A stretch of DNA of 12,570 bases, taken from Bacillota bacterium (GTDB lineage: Bacteria > Bacillota > Bacilli > Lactobacillales > Enterococcaceae). Numbering within the stretch: position 1 is the first letter of the stretch; each line of letters begins with the position of its first letter. The position numbers and the translations under genes were made by a program. Below the pieces are notes generated by a model, which was given only the letters and a program-made list of their open reading frames with translations, was not told the origin of the DNA and made no database searches. The DNA lies in assembly GCA_023389005.1 (NCBI GenBank), contig JAEWFE010000211.1:1-12570 (forward strand), given 5' to 3'. Positions 1 to 7,851 of this stretch are shown here, in pieces.

Positions 1-114
1 AGATACATCTAATTGATATTCATTTTCTACAATAATCGGCAGAACCCGAAAGTATTCGCTTGATAAATTAATCGCATTCATAAATTCTTCTCTATTCTCA
101 TGCAGATACACCAT
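1..114 (-). CDS. abiEii: AbiEii-like nucleotidyltransferase toxin, N-terminal part
   Basis: Only the first 38 codons are in the window; the gene runs off the left edge. The peptide begins MVYLHENREEFMNAI and continues SSEYFRVLPIIVENEY, which resembles the opening of AbiEii-type nucleotidyltransferases, the toxin half of type IV AbiE systems. In the family the toxin modifies RNA substrates by nucleotide transfer; the catalytic motifs would lie beyond the edge and cannot be checked here. The start ATG is preceded by GAGGTAGGG at a suitable distance. It overlaps the upstream antitoxin-like gene by 17 bp, which points to translational coupling and supports the pairing. The call rests on a short N-terminus plus the neighbour, so it is moderately firm. 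Confidence 0.65.
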   Translation of the reverse strand, partial: MVYLHENREEFMNAINLSSEYFRVLPIIVENEYQLDVS

Positions 115-739
115 TTAGCAACCCTACCTCGTACATATTTTTATAAATTCTTTCAGGATAATACGGTAAAAACTCACTCATACGTTCAAAACGAATATTA
201 TTTTCTTTCATATAATTTAGCAAACGGCTTGTCAACTCTATGCCATTTATTTCTGTAACGTCAACAATTTCTTTTAGTAGGTCCAAAAACTGAAGTGTAT
301 TCACATTTTTTTCATTTATTTCGTAACTCGGTTTCCGTATAATCACACGAAAATTTGCAAGACGAGTTTCCCGATAATCCGTTGTAGCTTTATTTGTATA
401 AACCTCATAAACTGCCGGTACCTGAGTGGTCAAACCAAGCTGGTTGGCGAAAAGTAGGCCGCCAACATATCCACAACAATTTTTTCCATCTACAAGATAC
501 TTCCTTTTAATCACTTCATCAATTGCTAGCGTTGAGCCTGAATGAAATATCGACTTTTTAGGAATGTAATATATCCCAGTATCAAAACGTTTCAACTTTC
601 CGGATTCTGTTAACTTCTTTATTTGTTGGCGAACAGACACCGGCTTTATACCTTGAATATTCAAATCAGACATAAAAATAGGCTCATTGGGTTGATAATT
701 TTTTTCTATATAACTGTATACTTCATCCATCAATGTCAT
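98..739 (-). CDS. abiEi: AbiEi-like / DUF6088 family antitoxin
   Basis: A 213-residue protein with an N-terminal winged-helix-like region (about residues 1-62, ending in the wing-like GIYYIPKKS) and a C-terminal domain containing GYVGGLLFANQLGLT, typical of DUF6088/AbiEi-type proteins. In AbiE systems this protein is both antitoxin and DNA-binding autorepressor of the operon. The start ATG has AAAGGGAGAG upstream; a second ATG three codons in is also possible. Its 3' end overlaps the AbiEii-like gene by 17 bp, so the two form one operon. The system may act as an abortive-infection module and plasmid or island stabiliser; that role comes from the family, not from anything measured here. Confidence 0.75.
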   Translation of the reverse strand: MTLMDEVYSYIEKNYQPNEPIFMSDLNIQGIKPVSVRQQIKKLTESGKLKRFDTGIYYIPKKSIFHSGSTLAIDEVIKRKYLVDGKNCCGYVGGLLFANQLGLTTQVPAVYEVYTNKATTDYRETRLANFRVIIRKPSYEINEKNVNTLQFLDLLKEIVDVTEINGIELTSRLLNYMKENNIRFERMSEFLPYYPERIYKNMYEVGLLNGVSA

Positions 740-785
740 CTATTCGCTCTCCCTTTCTGATACTTTTTAGAAACACATCATTTCT

Positions 786-814
786 ATATTATTATCATAC
801 GCCAAAGCTATCAA
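786..814 (-). promoter_or_regulatory. Candidate promoter of the abiE operon
   Basis: On the minus strand, TTGATA (809-814) and TAATAT (786-791) are separated by 17 bp, about 47 bp upstream of the AbiEi-like start. The -10 match is only fair (4 of 6), and the region is AT-rich, so alternatives such as TATGAT nearby are possible. Confidence 0.4.
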
Positions 815-900
815 AATTATAAGAAATGTAGAACTACTATGATATTAGAATTGCATTTGCAAAAAAGATACCAAAACTATTTAATGAATAAACGAAAAAG

Positions 901-1125
901 TCAGACCCCCAGCCTTTTCCAAACCTCTGTATGATCATATCTTCTTTCAGTTTTTGCTTTTTCTCTTGCAGCTATTATCCGTTGCTCATCCAGCAGCAAA
1001 TCTTCTTCCATCTTTTCAAAAATGGCATCTTTTATAAATTCAGATAAATTCAAACAATTGTCATTAACATAATTCTCAATTAATTTTGCTTCTTCCTCAC
1101 TGACATTAAAAGAAATTGTTCGCAT
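901..1125 (-). CDS. RelB/DUF6290-like ribbon-helix-helix antitoxin, orphan
   Basis: A 74-residue protein beginning MRTISFNVSEEEAKLIENYV, a typical ribbon-helix-helix DNA-binding N-terminus: a short beta strand, then two helices around NLSEFIKDAIFEKMEE. It ends in YDHTEVWKRLGV, a tail seen in RelB-like/DUF6290 antitoxins. Such proteins normally bind a RelE-type toxin through the C-terminus and repress their own operon. The start is well supported by GAGGAGGAACTTAAG just upstream. The toxin gene usually lies immediately downstream, but only 161 bp separate this stop from the AbiEi-like gene, and no RelE-like coding sequence is visible there. It therefore appears to be a solitary antitoxin, either a decayed pair or a regulator or anti-addiction factor. 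Confidence 0.7.
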   Translation of the reverse strand: MRTISFNVSEEEAKLIENYVNDNCLNLSEFIKDAIFEKMEEDLLLDEQRIIAAREKAKTERRYDHTEVWKRLGV

Positions 1126-1157
1126 CTTAAGTTCCTCCTCGCTCTTTGTATAGAAAA

Positions 1158-1185
1158 ATTATAGCATACAAAGTTTTTCAGTAAA
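1158..1185 (-). promoter_or_regulatory. Promoter of the RelB-like antitoxin gene
   Basis: On the minus strand, TTTACT (1180-1185) is followed after 16 bp by a consensus TATAAT (1158-1163). The -10 is preceded by TGC, an extended -10. It lies about 33 bp upstream of the start codon and its strong ribosome binding site. Confidence 0.6.
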
Positions 1186-1226
1186 CATTACTGTGAAAGT
1201 ATATTACCACATTCGCATAAAAATAT

Positions 1227-1257
1227 TGCTGTAAAATTTTCGGTTGAATTTACAGCA
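1227..1257. promoter_or_regulatory. Inverted repeat between divergent antitoxin genes, possible operator
   Basis: TGCTGTAAA (1227-1235) and TTTACAGCA (1249-1257) are perfect 9-bp inverted copies with a 13-bp spacer. They lie between the minus-strand RelB-like gene and the plus-strand Phd-like gene. Phd/YefM and RelB proteins bind palindromic operators at such positions, so this is a reasonable candidate site. No T-run follows on either strand, which argues against a terminator. Confidence 0.5.
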
Positions 1258-1296
1258 GATTGAGATATGCTCACACTTAGAAGGAGAATGATTTAT

Positions 1297-1550
1297 ATGT
1301 CTAATATTAAACTAATTTCTGACTTACGGAATGACAATAATCTATTGGATGACGCAAGAGTAGGCGCACCTGATTTTCTGACCAAAAACGCGCGAGGTAA
1401 ATATGCCATCTTAGACATGAAGGATTTTGAAAAAACACAAGCGACCATTCGGCTGATGAGCGAACTTTCAAAAGGACGAAATCGGGTGAAGAGAAAAGCT
1501 TGTTAGCATTAGAAGCTGTGAAAGAGACACTCGGTATTACTCATGAATAA
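1297..1550 (+). pseudogene. Phd/YefM-type antitoxin, frameshifted
   Basis: Translation from the ATG at 1297 (AAGGAG at 1281-1286) gives MSNIKLISDLRNDNNLLDD, then APDFLTKNARGKYAILDMKDFEKT, a clear Phd/YefM antitoxin pattern: DNA-binding N-terminus and the FLTKNxRGxYAI core. The open frame ends at 1506 after an atypical tail, GRNRVKRKAC. Adding one base near 1478-1480 restores a family-like ending, GRKSGEEKSLLALEAVKETLGITHE, with a stop at 1550, so a one-base deletion is the likely cause. An ATG overlaps that restored stop at 1544, as a coupled toxin start would, but its frame closes after 12 codons and no ParE/RelE-like sequence follows. I infer a decayed toxin-antitoxin pair. A sequencing error at the frameshift cannot be excluded, but it would not restore the missing toxin. 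Confidence 0.75.
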
Positions 1551-1593
1551 GAGAGACTTATCTAAAGAAAAAATCGAATGAGATAAAATAAAG

Positions 1594-1637
1594 AAAAAAC
1601 TGTAAGTCCCTTTCTTCTAACTCAAAGAGACCTACAG
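1594..1637 (-). terminator. Intrinsic terminator of the ATPase-TOPRIM operon
   Basis: Read on the minus strand, CTGTAGGTCTCTTT (1637-1624) pairs with AAAGGGACTTACAG (1613-1600), a 14-bp stem with two G-U wobbles. It is followed by six T residues (1599-1594). It lies 109 bp after the TOPRIM gene stop. Confidence 0.75.
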
Positions 1638-1745
1638 AGATTATACACTTTACAAGTAAAAAACTGTACTTCCTTAATAACTCGTTCATTGAAACACAAC
1701 TAACATCTAGTTGAACACAAACATTAAAAAATCAAATTGGCTGTA

Positions 1746-2450
1746 TTATTTATCATTCTCTTCTTGTACAACCTTATCAAAGCAGATTCCCAAATTGGTA
1801 TGTCTTTCCAATGAATGGTAATCTTCTTTAATGTATTTCCAAGATGCAGCATAATCTCCTATACCAGAGAAATCAGATTCATTAATAAATTTTAAGAAAG
1901 AGGATATATCATTTCGATACCGCTTTGCAAACTGGAATGCATCCTGTTCTTTCTCAGCATCAGTGCTATTCAACTTTCCGTACAGGGCATGATCCAAGTT
2001 ACATGACATATAGTAAATACTATAAGGTATCTTCCAAATAGTATGTGTTGCAGAAAGTCTATTCAGATTTTCCCGCTTCCGTCGATTTCGTTCTTCAATT
2101 CCAGACTTATTTTTTGTTCGAATTTCTGTTTCTGAATAGTTGGGTTTCTCATGGGATTCATCTTCTACAATAACATCATTTGAAACAAACGCTCCATCCA
2201 TATCTACAATATGAATAATCTGATAAAAGTCACTCTGTTTAAAAGGATTTTGTCTAGCGTAACTTTTTACAAGATCACCTACTTTAGAAACAACGTTGTT
2301 AGGTTCGACACCAAATTCCGATGTAAGATCATGGTGTAGAATATGAAAATACACTGAATTCCTATCATAAATTCGACTCATAATAACTGCAAGTGCCTCT
2401 TCATCCGATGGTCCTTCTACAATAGCAAAAATGATTTTTTTACGTGGCAT
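1746..2450 (-). CDS. TOPRIM-domain protein paired with the upstream ATPase
   Basis: A 234-residue protein beginning MPRKKIIFAIVEGPSDEEAL. The VEGPSDE segment (Glu12) fits TOPRIM motif 1, and IIHIVDMDGAF (Asp83, Asp85) fits the DxD motif, the metal-binding residues of this nuclease/primase fold. The open frame extends 36 codons further upstream, but the start at 2450 has AGGCAGGTG before it and overlaps the ATPase end by only 11 bp, so I prefer it. Small TOPRIM proteins beside OLD/AAA15 ATPases occur in defence pairs such as AbiL, PARIS (AriB) and OLD-type systems, where the TOPRIM partner is the effector. Which named system this is cannot be settled by eye. It is co-translated with the ATPase and followed by a terminator. 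Confidence 0.65.
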   Translation of the reverse strand: MPRKKIIFAIVEGPSDEEALAVIMSRIYDRNSVYFHILHHDLTSEFGVEPNNVVSKVGDLVKSYARQNPFKQSDFYQIIHIVDMDGAFVSNDVIVEDESHEKPNYSETEIRTKNKSGIEERNRRKRENLNRLSATHTIWKIPYSIYYMSCNLDHALYGKLNSTDAEKEQDAFQFAKRYRNDISSFLKFINESDFSGIGDYAASWKYIKEDYHSLERHTNLGICFDKVVQEENDK

Positions 2451-3855
2451 AAGAAGCACCTGCCTCTCTGAATGCCAACGCAATCTCATAATTATTAGTT
2501 GTATCATACACCGGTTCATCCTGTTCACCAAGAATAATGTCCCGATAATAAAAATCACGAAGGTTGTTACTTGACTTTACGTTAGTCATACGAATGTAGC
2601 GATTATCTGGATTCGTTGTTGTAAATGCAATAAATCCTTTATCAATTGTTTCCAAAGGACGCAGATTATGCGAGGTGAAAATTAGTTGACCTTTGCCTTT
2701 TTCTGAAATAATACGAAGAATCTCTCCCAATAGATACTCAAACACACCAGAATCTAGTTCGTCGATTGCAACGGTGATAGAAGCTTTATTATATACTACA
2801 ATTAAGAGTTGTAAAATAGACACAATTTTCTTTATTCCTTCTGATTCATATTTCAAAGGAATCTCCTTGCTATTCTTCTTAGAAATCAATTGGACTCTGC
2901 ATCCAAGGGAACCATTTGAATTTAACTGAGTACCTAATTCGCGAACACCGATGGTTAAACCTGGAATAATTTGTTGTAGTACAATATTCATATTCGCAAC
3001 AACTTTTTTAACTATACCGAGTGCTTGCTCAGGAATCAATGTTGGTTCATTTAATTTAAGTAGCATATTCCCAACAGTTGACTTCCCATTCTCTGAATAA
3101 CGGAATGAAAGCGGAAGAGCATCCATACTGATTAACCCGGTATTTGATGTATTAATGACAAAAAGCTCATAATTACCAAATACCATCATTCGATCTATCA
3201 AGTACCTATGATAATCCTTCTGACATTTTTGACGAATGATATTGACCAGTTCTTTTGAAAAAATAAAAGAGCGTGATGTTGCTCTTGCTAACTGTTTTGC
3301 AACAATCAAATTTGTCAATGTCTCCTTGCTTTTTCCTACTAATACATTATACTTTGCAACGGGAACAAATGGCTTATCATTTTCCGTTCTTGTATCAATA
3401 ATGGTTGTAAATCTTTCTCGTTTACCTATTTCTGGCTCGTAAGAATAGGATAGGATTTCATCAACGATAATTGCCTTGTAATTCTCAGTTGTAGATGGAT
3501 TATCCATATTTTGATTCGAATCATCTATTTCACGTTTTAAACTCAACTCATAAACTACATCGTAGGCACTCTTATACTTATCACTCTGAACCTTCAATGC
3601 ATATTTAATTGTCGCTGATTCACTATCAACATTGATGAAGTTTGCAAAGTGCTGAGGTAACGATTTTCCTGAAAGTGCCAGTCGTAATAACTCTAGCGCA
3701 TCAATTAAAGCTGTTTTTCCAGAACCATTTTGCCCATATAAGCCCAAAATACTAGCTGCATAATTCTTTTTACTATTTTCAAAATTCAGATGGCCATTTT
3801 TTATATTCTTAAAATTTTGAATGGTTATACTTTCTATCCTTACAATATTGTCCAT
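2440..3855 (-). CDS. AAA15/OLD-like ABC-type ATPase of a defence pair
   Basis: A 471-residue ATPase. It opens IESITIQNFKNIKNGHLNF, the usual start of AAA15/COG1106 and OLD-like ATPases. It has Walker A GQNGSGKT (41-48), a signature-like YESEGIKKI (336-344), Walker B with catalytic Glu TVAIDELD (361-368), and a switch histidine in FTSHNLRP (His396). There is a long insert between the Walker motifs. Two start codons lie six bases apart; the one at 3855 is 7 nt from AGGAG, while the one at 3861 is only 1 nt away, so the downstream start is preferred. The adjoining TOPRIM gene overlaps by 11 bp. By analogy with AriA, AbiLi and OLD, it probably senses infection and controls the TOPRIM partner. The fold is certain; the system name is not. 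Confidence 0.75.
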   Translation of the reverse strand: MDNIVRIESITIQNFKNIKNGHLNFENSKKNYAASILGLYGQNGSGKTALIDALELLRLALSGKSLPQHFANFINVDSESATIKYALKVQSDKYKSAYDVVYELSLKREIDDSNQNMDNPSTTENYKAIIVDEILSYSYEPEIGKRERFTTIIDTRTENDKPFVPVAKYNVLVGKSKETLTNLIVAKQLARATSRSFIFSKELVNIIRQKCQKDYHRYLIDRMMVFGNYELFVINTSNTGLISMDALPLSFRYSENGKSTVGNMLLKLNEPTLIPEQALGIVKKVVANMNIVLQQIIPGLTIGVRELGTQLNSNGSLGCRVQLISKKNSKEIPLKYESEGIKKIVSILQLLIVVYNKASITVAIDELDSGVFEYLLGEILRIISEKGKGQLIFTSHNLRPLETIDKGFIAFTTTNPDNRYIRMTNVKSSNNLRDFYYRDIILGEQDEPVYDTTNNYEIALAFREAGASYAT

Positions 3856-3913
3856 ATGCATTCTCCTTAATAGACTATTGATTTAACGTAAAATACACAT
3901 AGCATTAATCAAT

Positions 3914-3945
3914 ATTATCGTACCTTATCCCTCTCAAAAAGTCAA
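3914..3945 (-). promoter_or_regulatory. Candidate promoter of the ATPase-TOPRIM operon
   Basis: On the minus strand, TTGACT (3940-3945) is followed after 17 bp by TACGAT (3917-3922); an overlapping GATAAT (3914-3919) is a better hexamer but at 20 bp. It lies about 60 bp upstream of the ATPase start. Confidence 0.5.
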
Positions 3946-4286
3946 TTCCAATTAAATTATCGGTATTTATTATTCCTTTTTTATATTCTGAATAGGAATT
4001 TTTGCATTAGATAAGCTATTCTTGTTTTACAAAACGAAACTCATTATGCCGCATTTTTCGATAGTCTTTATAGGTGGATTTATATGAATAAAACAAGGAT
4101 TCAATGAATAGAATGACGGAGCCCAAACAATACTATACTTCAGAATAAAAATAAGTTATCATCATTTTGTAAAGGTTTTCCATTTTTTTACAAGGAGGGA
4201 GAAATATCGCTAAGCCATCCAAAACTTTCAATCTTATATATATGCACATTTCATAGAATACACATTACCCACATGTTGGTAGCTAG
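3946..4286. other. Intergenic stretch with no convincing gene
   Basis: About 340 bp between the ATPase promoter and the terminator of the next operon, AT-rich, without an open frame of family-like quality on either strand. It does hold a strong ribosome-binding-site-like AAGGAGGG near 4192-4199. No start codon sits at the right distance: the frame reads ATC GCT AAG CCA and stops after about 15 codons. This may be the relic of a lost gene, but I recognise nothing in it. Confidence 0.4.
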
Positions 4287-4320
4287 AAAAAAAAGACGCA
4301 CACCTCGTCAGGTATACGCC
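4287..4320 (-). terminator. Intrinsic terminator of the ietA-ietS-abi gene set
   Basis: Read on the minus strand, GGCGTATACC (4320-4311) pairs along all 10 positions with GGTGTGCGTC (4304-4295), counting three G-U pairs, around a six-base loop. It is followed by eight T residues (4294-4287). It lies 130 bp past the Abi gene stop, and the intervening 4321-4449 holds no gene. Confidence 0.8.
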
Positions 4321-4449
4321 AAAAAGTGTTTAAACATTTCAGAAATAAATCCTTCCATGCCCAACGTTCCTACACGTTGTTTCTGCATTTAGAATGATAT
4401 CAAGAATTAACTTACTTGTCAATAATTTACTATGGAAAAATCAATGAAT

Positions 4450-5451
4450 TCAAAACTTGTCCGATGAATGATAGCTATCAACTACTTTTTTTAAAACATT
4501 ACAGAAATAAACAATATCATTGCTTTTATCTAAGTAATATAACGTCTTCTCATATTGCATAAAAAAATCATCAAATATAGCGTACAACTCTTCCATTAAA
4601 AAAGAAGATTTAACAAATATTCTATGCATATACAAAACAGCCATTATATCATGCACTTTTGCACAAGAATAGAACATTGGACCAATTTTTGAATTTTTGG
4701 CATAGTCTACAACGAGTGAATTTGGATGGGAAATAACATTATCATAAAGATTAAATAAAAAAGCATTGTTATGTGCACAACAATTCCTAATTCTTTTTAT
4801 AGAGTTTAACAAACCAGAAATTACGTTTAGGTTGATTTGTGCTTTTGGATATTTTTTATAATAAAATTCAAAAAATCTTGTAAATTCACCTAAAGTCATA
4901 ATTTCAACTAAACCCCAAACAGATAAGGCCTTCTTTTGAGACTCATACAACTTTAATTGATAGTGCCCATCCCTATTTAGCTTTTCTAATATTATCTCGT
5001 CATTTAATTCATTAGCAGTACCCATTGTTGAATGAAAAAATCTTTCAACAATATTATATCCATCAATTTCATTATTATCTGTTATATCTGATATTAAAAA
5101 TGTTTTCAAAGCATGCTCAATATCCAATGTTGCTCTTAACAATATATACCGCAGTCTTCTATCTATGTTGCTAATATCAACCAGATAGCTAAATTCTAAA
5201 TCTCTATATTTCCCAGACTTTTCTTTTCTAAAATTTCTACGATAAACAGTTAATTTATAATAATAATTAATATCCTTCAATATTCTTAACGCTTCATTTT
5301 TATTAATAGTATTAAATTTAATCCCTTTCGATTGTAATATGTCTACTAATTCTACAAAATCTTTCTTAGGATGTCTATTCATTGCCTCTTGTCTATCTTC
5401 TATATACATTTCTTTTAAAAATAAATCTAACCTTTTATTATATTCATCCAT
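4450..5451 (-). CDS. Abi_2 family (AbiD/AbiF-like) HEPN abortive-infection protein
   Basis: A 333-residue protein matching the Abi_2 pattern: an N-terminal segment with ALRILKDINYYYKLTVYRRNF (55-75), then IDRRLRYILLRATLDIEHALKT (96-117), and a C-terminal IKRIRNCCAHNNAFLFN (218-234). The RNCCAH stretch (Arg222 to His227) is the R-x4-6-H signature of HEPN ribonucleases. Abi_2 proteins such as AbiD and AbiF act in phage abortive infection, presumably by RNA cleavage. The start at 5451 has GAGAGGTG six bases upstream; a start nine codons earlier has only a weak site. It lies 126 bp downstream of the protease gene on the same strand with no terminator between, so it may be co-transcribed with ietA-ietS; a weak local promoter cannot be ruled out. 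A strong terminator follows. Confidence 0.75.
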   Translation of the reverse strand: MDEYNKRLDLFLKEMYIEDRQEAMNRHPKKDFVELVDILQSKGIKFNTINKNEALRILKDINYYYKLTVYRRNFRKEKSGKYRDLEFSYLVDISNIDRRLRYILLRATLDIEHALKTFLISDITDNNEIDGYNIVERFFHSTMGTANELNDEIILEKLNRDGHYQLKLYESQKKALSVWGLVEIMTLGEFTRFFEFYYKKYPKAQINLNVISGLLNSIKRIRNCCAHNNAFLFNLYDNVISHPNSLVVDYAKNSKIGPMFYSCAKVHDIMAVLYMHRIFVKSSFLMEELYAIFDDFFMQYEKTLYYLDKSNDIVYFCNVLKKVVDSYHSSDKF

Positions 5452-5577
5452 AACCACACCTCTCTCAATGCCAATCATTTTAATATGCCTTTTTCATATT
5501 CTCCAAAATAAAAATTATCTTTTCCCTTTTTATAAATCTTGCAATCTAAGAAAAGTGAACGCCGTCAAAAGAACATT

Positions 5578-7851
5578 TTATTCAAAATCAATTTCTTCTT
5601 CAGATAAATTATATATATCTAATTGATTGTGGATATCCACTCTATTGACAAGCCATCCTCTAGACATACATAGCTTTATAAACTCATCAATCCTGTTTAC
5701 ACCATTCATCTCTTTAAGTGTCACGACTAAACCGAATGGCAAAGGTTTTCTGTTTTTACTATCAAGCCTTTCTTTGGACTTGACGCTAATTCCCCACATG
5801 CCGGCATCATATGATTTTCTTGGACGTGCTCTTTCATTTAATTCATCAGTAACACGCTTCACATTATCCCATTTCCTATACATTTTTCGTGCATCACCTT
5901 CATATAAAACATACTTTTCTGAATCAGACTGTCTATTATTATTAATAGATACTATAGATGTTTTCCCATCTTTTGTTTTAATTCTTCCAAAATGTAAATC
6001 TAATTCAGTACTTGTATAATCTACTCCTTGATTTCGATCACATTTTGGAAAATAAACCAAGGTTGCCCGTGCAAAAAATGGATGTTTCTGTTCTTGCTGC
6101 GGAATTGGAATATTGTACGCATATGTTTCAAACTCTTCTGCAATACCTGCAATAACAAATCTAATTTCGTCATTATTACACCTTATAACATCTTGTATAT
6201 GCTTTGGAACAACACCATATCCAATAGAATTTGAAATATCATCTTTAGGATTCCATCCTGATGCTGCATCAACAATTAATGCTTTTGCGACTTCTCTAGT
6301 CATCCCCATTTGATAAATTAGATAGGCAATTTTACGTGTAATCCAAGGTGCTGCAAAAGATGTCCCTTTTTCATAAACAAATTGATTTTTACCTATGCAT
6401 ACGGCAATTTTTTCATCATTGTTAACTCCATCTCCGCCATAGTAACTAACATCAGGTTTGTGAAAAAATGATAATACTGGACCTGTTCGTGTGTATGAAG
6501 CTACACGATTATCCTTTGTAACTGAATTTACAACTATAGCATTAATAGAATCTGCAGGAGAGCCAATTGACATCTTTATTCGTTTTCCCGTACTAGGAAT
6601 ATTAGTACCTGCAACAATAAAAATTACGTCATATTGATTTTGGATACGATCTAATTCCGCTGCTTCAGGAGAAATATAATTCTTATTTATTTCAAGCTCT
6701 GAACCTAAGCACAAATTCCAAACTTTGATATCCCTATTTTCAGCAACAACTTGATGAATAAGTTTCAGTATTGTAAATGAACTAAATCCATTATGGGTAG
6801 AAACGCCAAAATGTCTAACTCTAAATCTACCACATCCATCCTCTAAATCAGGATTTCCCTTGGGTCCATCGACTATAATTGACGAAATTGCAGTCCCATG
6901 ATAATAATCCTGTGGCGTTACTTCAATGTTTGGGTTCAATAAATTTTTACTTTCAACCCATTCATTAAAATACACGCTTTCATCAAAAAGAGTATCAATA
7001 ACTCCAACAATTGGCTCAATGGTTGGTGAAGGAATCGAATAATCTTCAATAATCAACTCATCATGTTCAGATATCTCCATATCACTAATTGTAATTTTTG
7101 AAAAGTCTGTCTGTCCCATAGAAATTAAATATCCAGCTTTATTATTTAAAAGGGTCATCTCATCAGGAGTTAGCATTAGCGTAGTTTCGTTAATGATACG
7201 ATTATCCATAATATTTATTCCTATATCTGACAATAATTGCTTCGTATCTCTTCCTGTCTTAAATATCGTGACAATCATATTATCAACAATTTTTTCAGAA
7301 AAAGTGTCTATATCAAACTTTTCTACATTATAAGCGTCAAATATTATATTTAAAAATTTCGTTTTACTCATATTTGAAAATAGTGGATGACTATTTTTAG
7401 ATATCATTCTAGTATCTTCGTGTGAAATCTTTCCCTTATAATGCTGATTTACAATTTCTATACACATATTTATATTAGTTATTGTCTTCCTGATAGCATC
7501 CAAAGAAATAAAATGTGTAAAAACATGCTTTTGGATAGTTTTCCCATCTTTTGCTTGCTCTGTTTTAAATTTCGAACCTCGAATAGAGTCAGAAGTGTTC
7601 AATCCTTTTTCAACTAACACTTCTTTAATACGGTTACTTTTTGGAACTACTCGATTATAATGCACACTAACCAAAGCTCCTCTGAGTAATTGATTCTTCT
7701 CCCAAAATAATAAAATCCTTTGAAGGTCATCTCTTAATTTCTGAAGATGACTACTAGTTACACTTTTTCCTTCGGGTAGTATTGATGGCCCAGGCTTCCC
7801 GTTATATTTTCTATGATTCAGTCTCCCTTTTAATTGAAGTAAATCATTCAT
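5578..7851 (-). CDS. ietS: IetS-like subtilisin-family serine protease
   Basis: A 757-residue cytoplasmic-looking protein with no signal peptide. The S8 protease core sits in its middle: Asp286 in VGVIDTLFDE, His318 in YYHGTAISSI, oxyanion Asn417 in VAGTN and Ser498 in KGTSFAAPW. About 280 residues precede the catalytic core and about 210 follow it, both of unknown fold. The pairing with an upstream AAA ATPase matches IetAS, first known from Agrobacterium plasmid incompatibility and later listed among antiphage systems. The chosen start has GGTGA five bases upstream and gives an 8-bp overlap with ietA; an ATG four codons upstream (7863) has AAAGG directly against it, too close. The protease is presumably the effector and the ATPase its sensor or regulator; that is inference from the family. 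Confidence 0.8.
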   Translation of the reverse strand: MNDLLQLKGRLNHRKYNGKPGPSILPEGKSVTSSHLQKLRDDLQRILLFWEKNQLLRGALVSVHYNRVVPKSNRIKEVLVEKGLNTSDSIRGSKFKTEQAKDGKTIQKHVFTHFISLDAIRKTITNINMCIEIVNQHYKGKISHEDTRMISKNSHPLFSNMSKTKFLNIIFDAYNVEKFDIDTFSEKIVDNMIVTIFKTGRDTKQLLSDIGINIMDNRIINETTLMLTPDEMTLLNNKAGYLISMGQTDFSKITISDMEISEHDELIIEDYSIPSPTIEPIVGVIDTLFDESVYFNEWVESKNLLNPNIEVTPQDYYHGTAISSIIVDGPKGNPDLEDGCGRFRVRHFGVSTHNGFSSFTILKLIHQVVAENRDIKVWNLCLGSELEINKNYISPEAAELDRIQNQYDVIFIVAGTNIPSTGKRIKMSIGSPADSINAIVVNSVTKDNRVASYTRTGPVLSFFHKPDVSYYGGDGVNNDEKIAVCIGKNQFVYEKGTSFAAPWITRKIAYLIYQMGMTREVAKALIVDAASGWNPKDDISNSIGYGVVPKHIQDVIRCNNDEIRFVIAGIAEEFETYAYNIPIPQQEQKHPFFARATLVYFPKCDRNQGVDYTSTELDLHFGRIKTKDGKTSIVSINNNRQSDSEKYVLYEGDARKMYRKWDNVKRVTDELNERARPRKSYDAGMWGISVKSKERLDSKNRKPLPFGLVVTLKEMNGVNRIDEFIKLCMSRGWLVNRVDIHNQLDIYNLSEEEIDFE

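Noticed and set aside
2451..2558. A 36-codon upstream extension of the TOPRIM protein.
   Set aside because: It would overlap the ATPase gene by 119 bp, while the start at 2450 has a ribosome binding site and is followed at once by the TOPRIM core.
4308..4388. A 26-codon minus-strand open frame before the terminator.
   Set aside because: It has no ribosome binding site, an in-frame stop just before the ATG, and its end is part of the terminator stem.
5627..6019. A 130-codon plus-strand open frame.
   Set aside because: It lies entirely antisense to the protease gene, has low-complexity hydrophobic composition and no family-like sequence.
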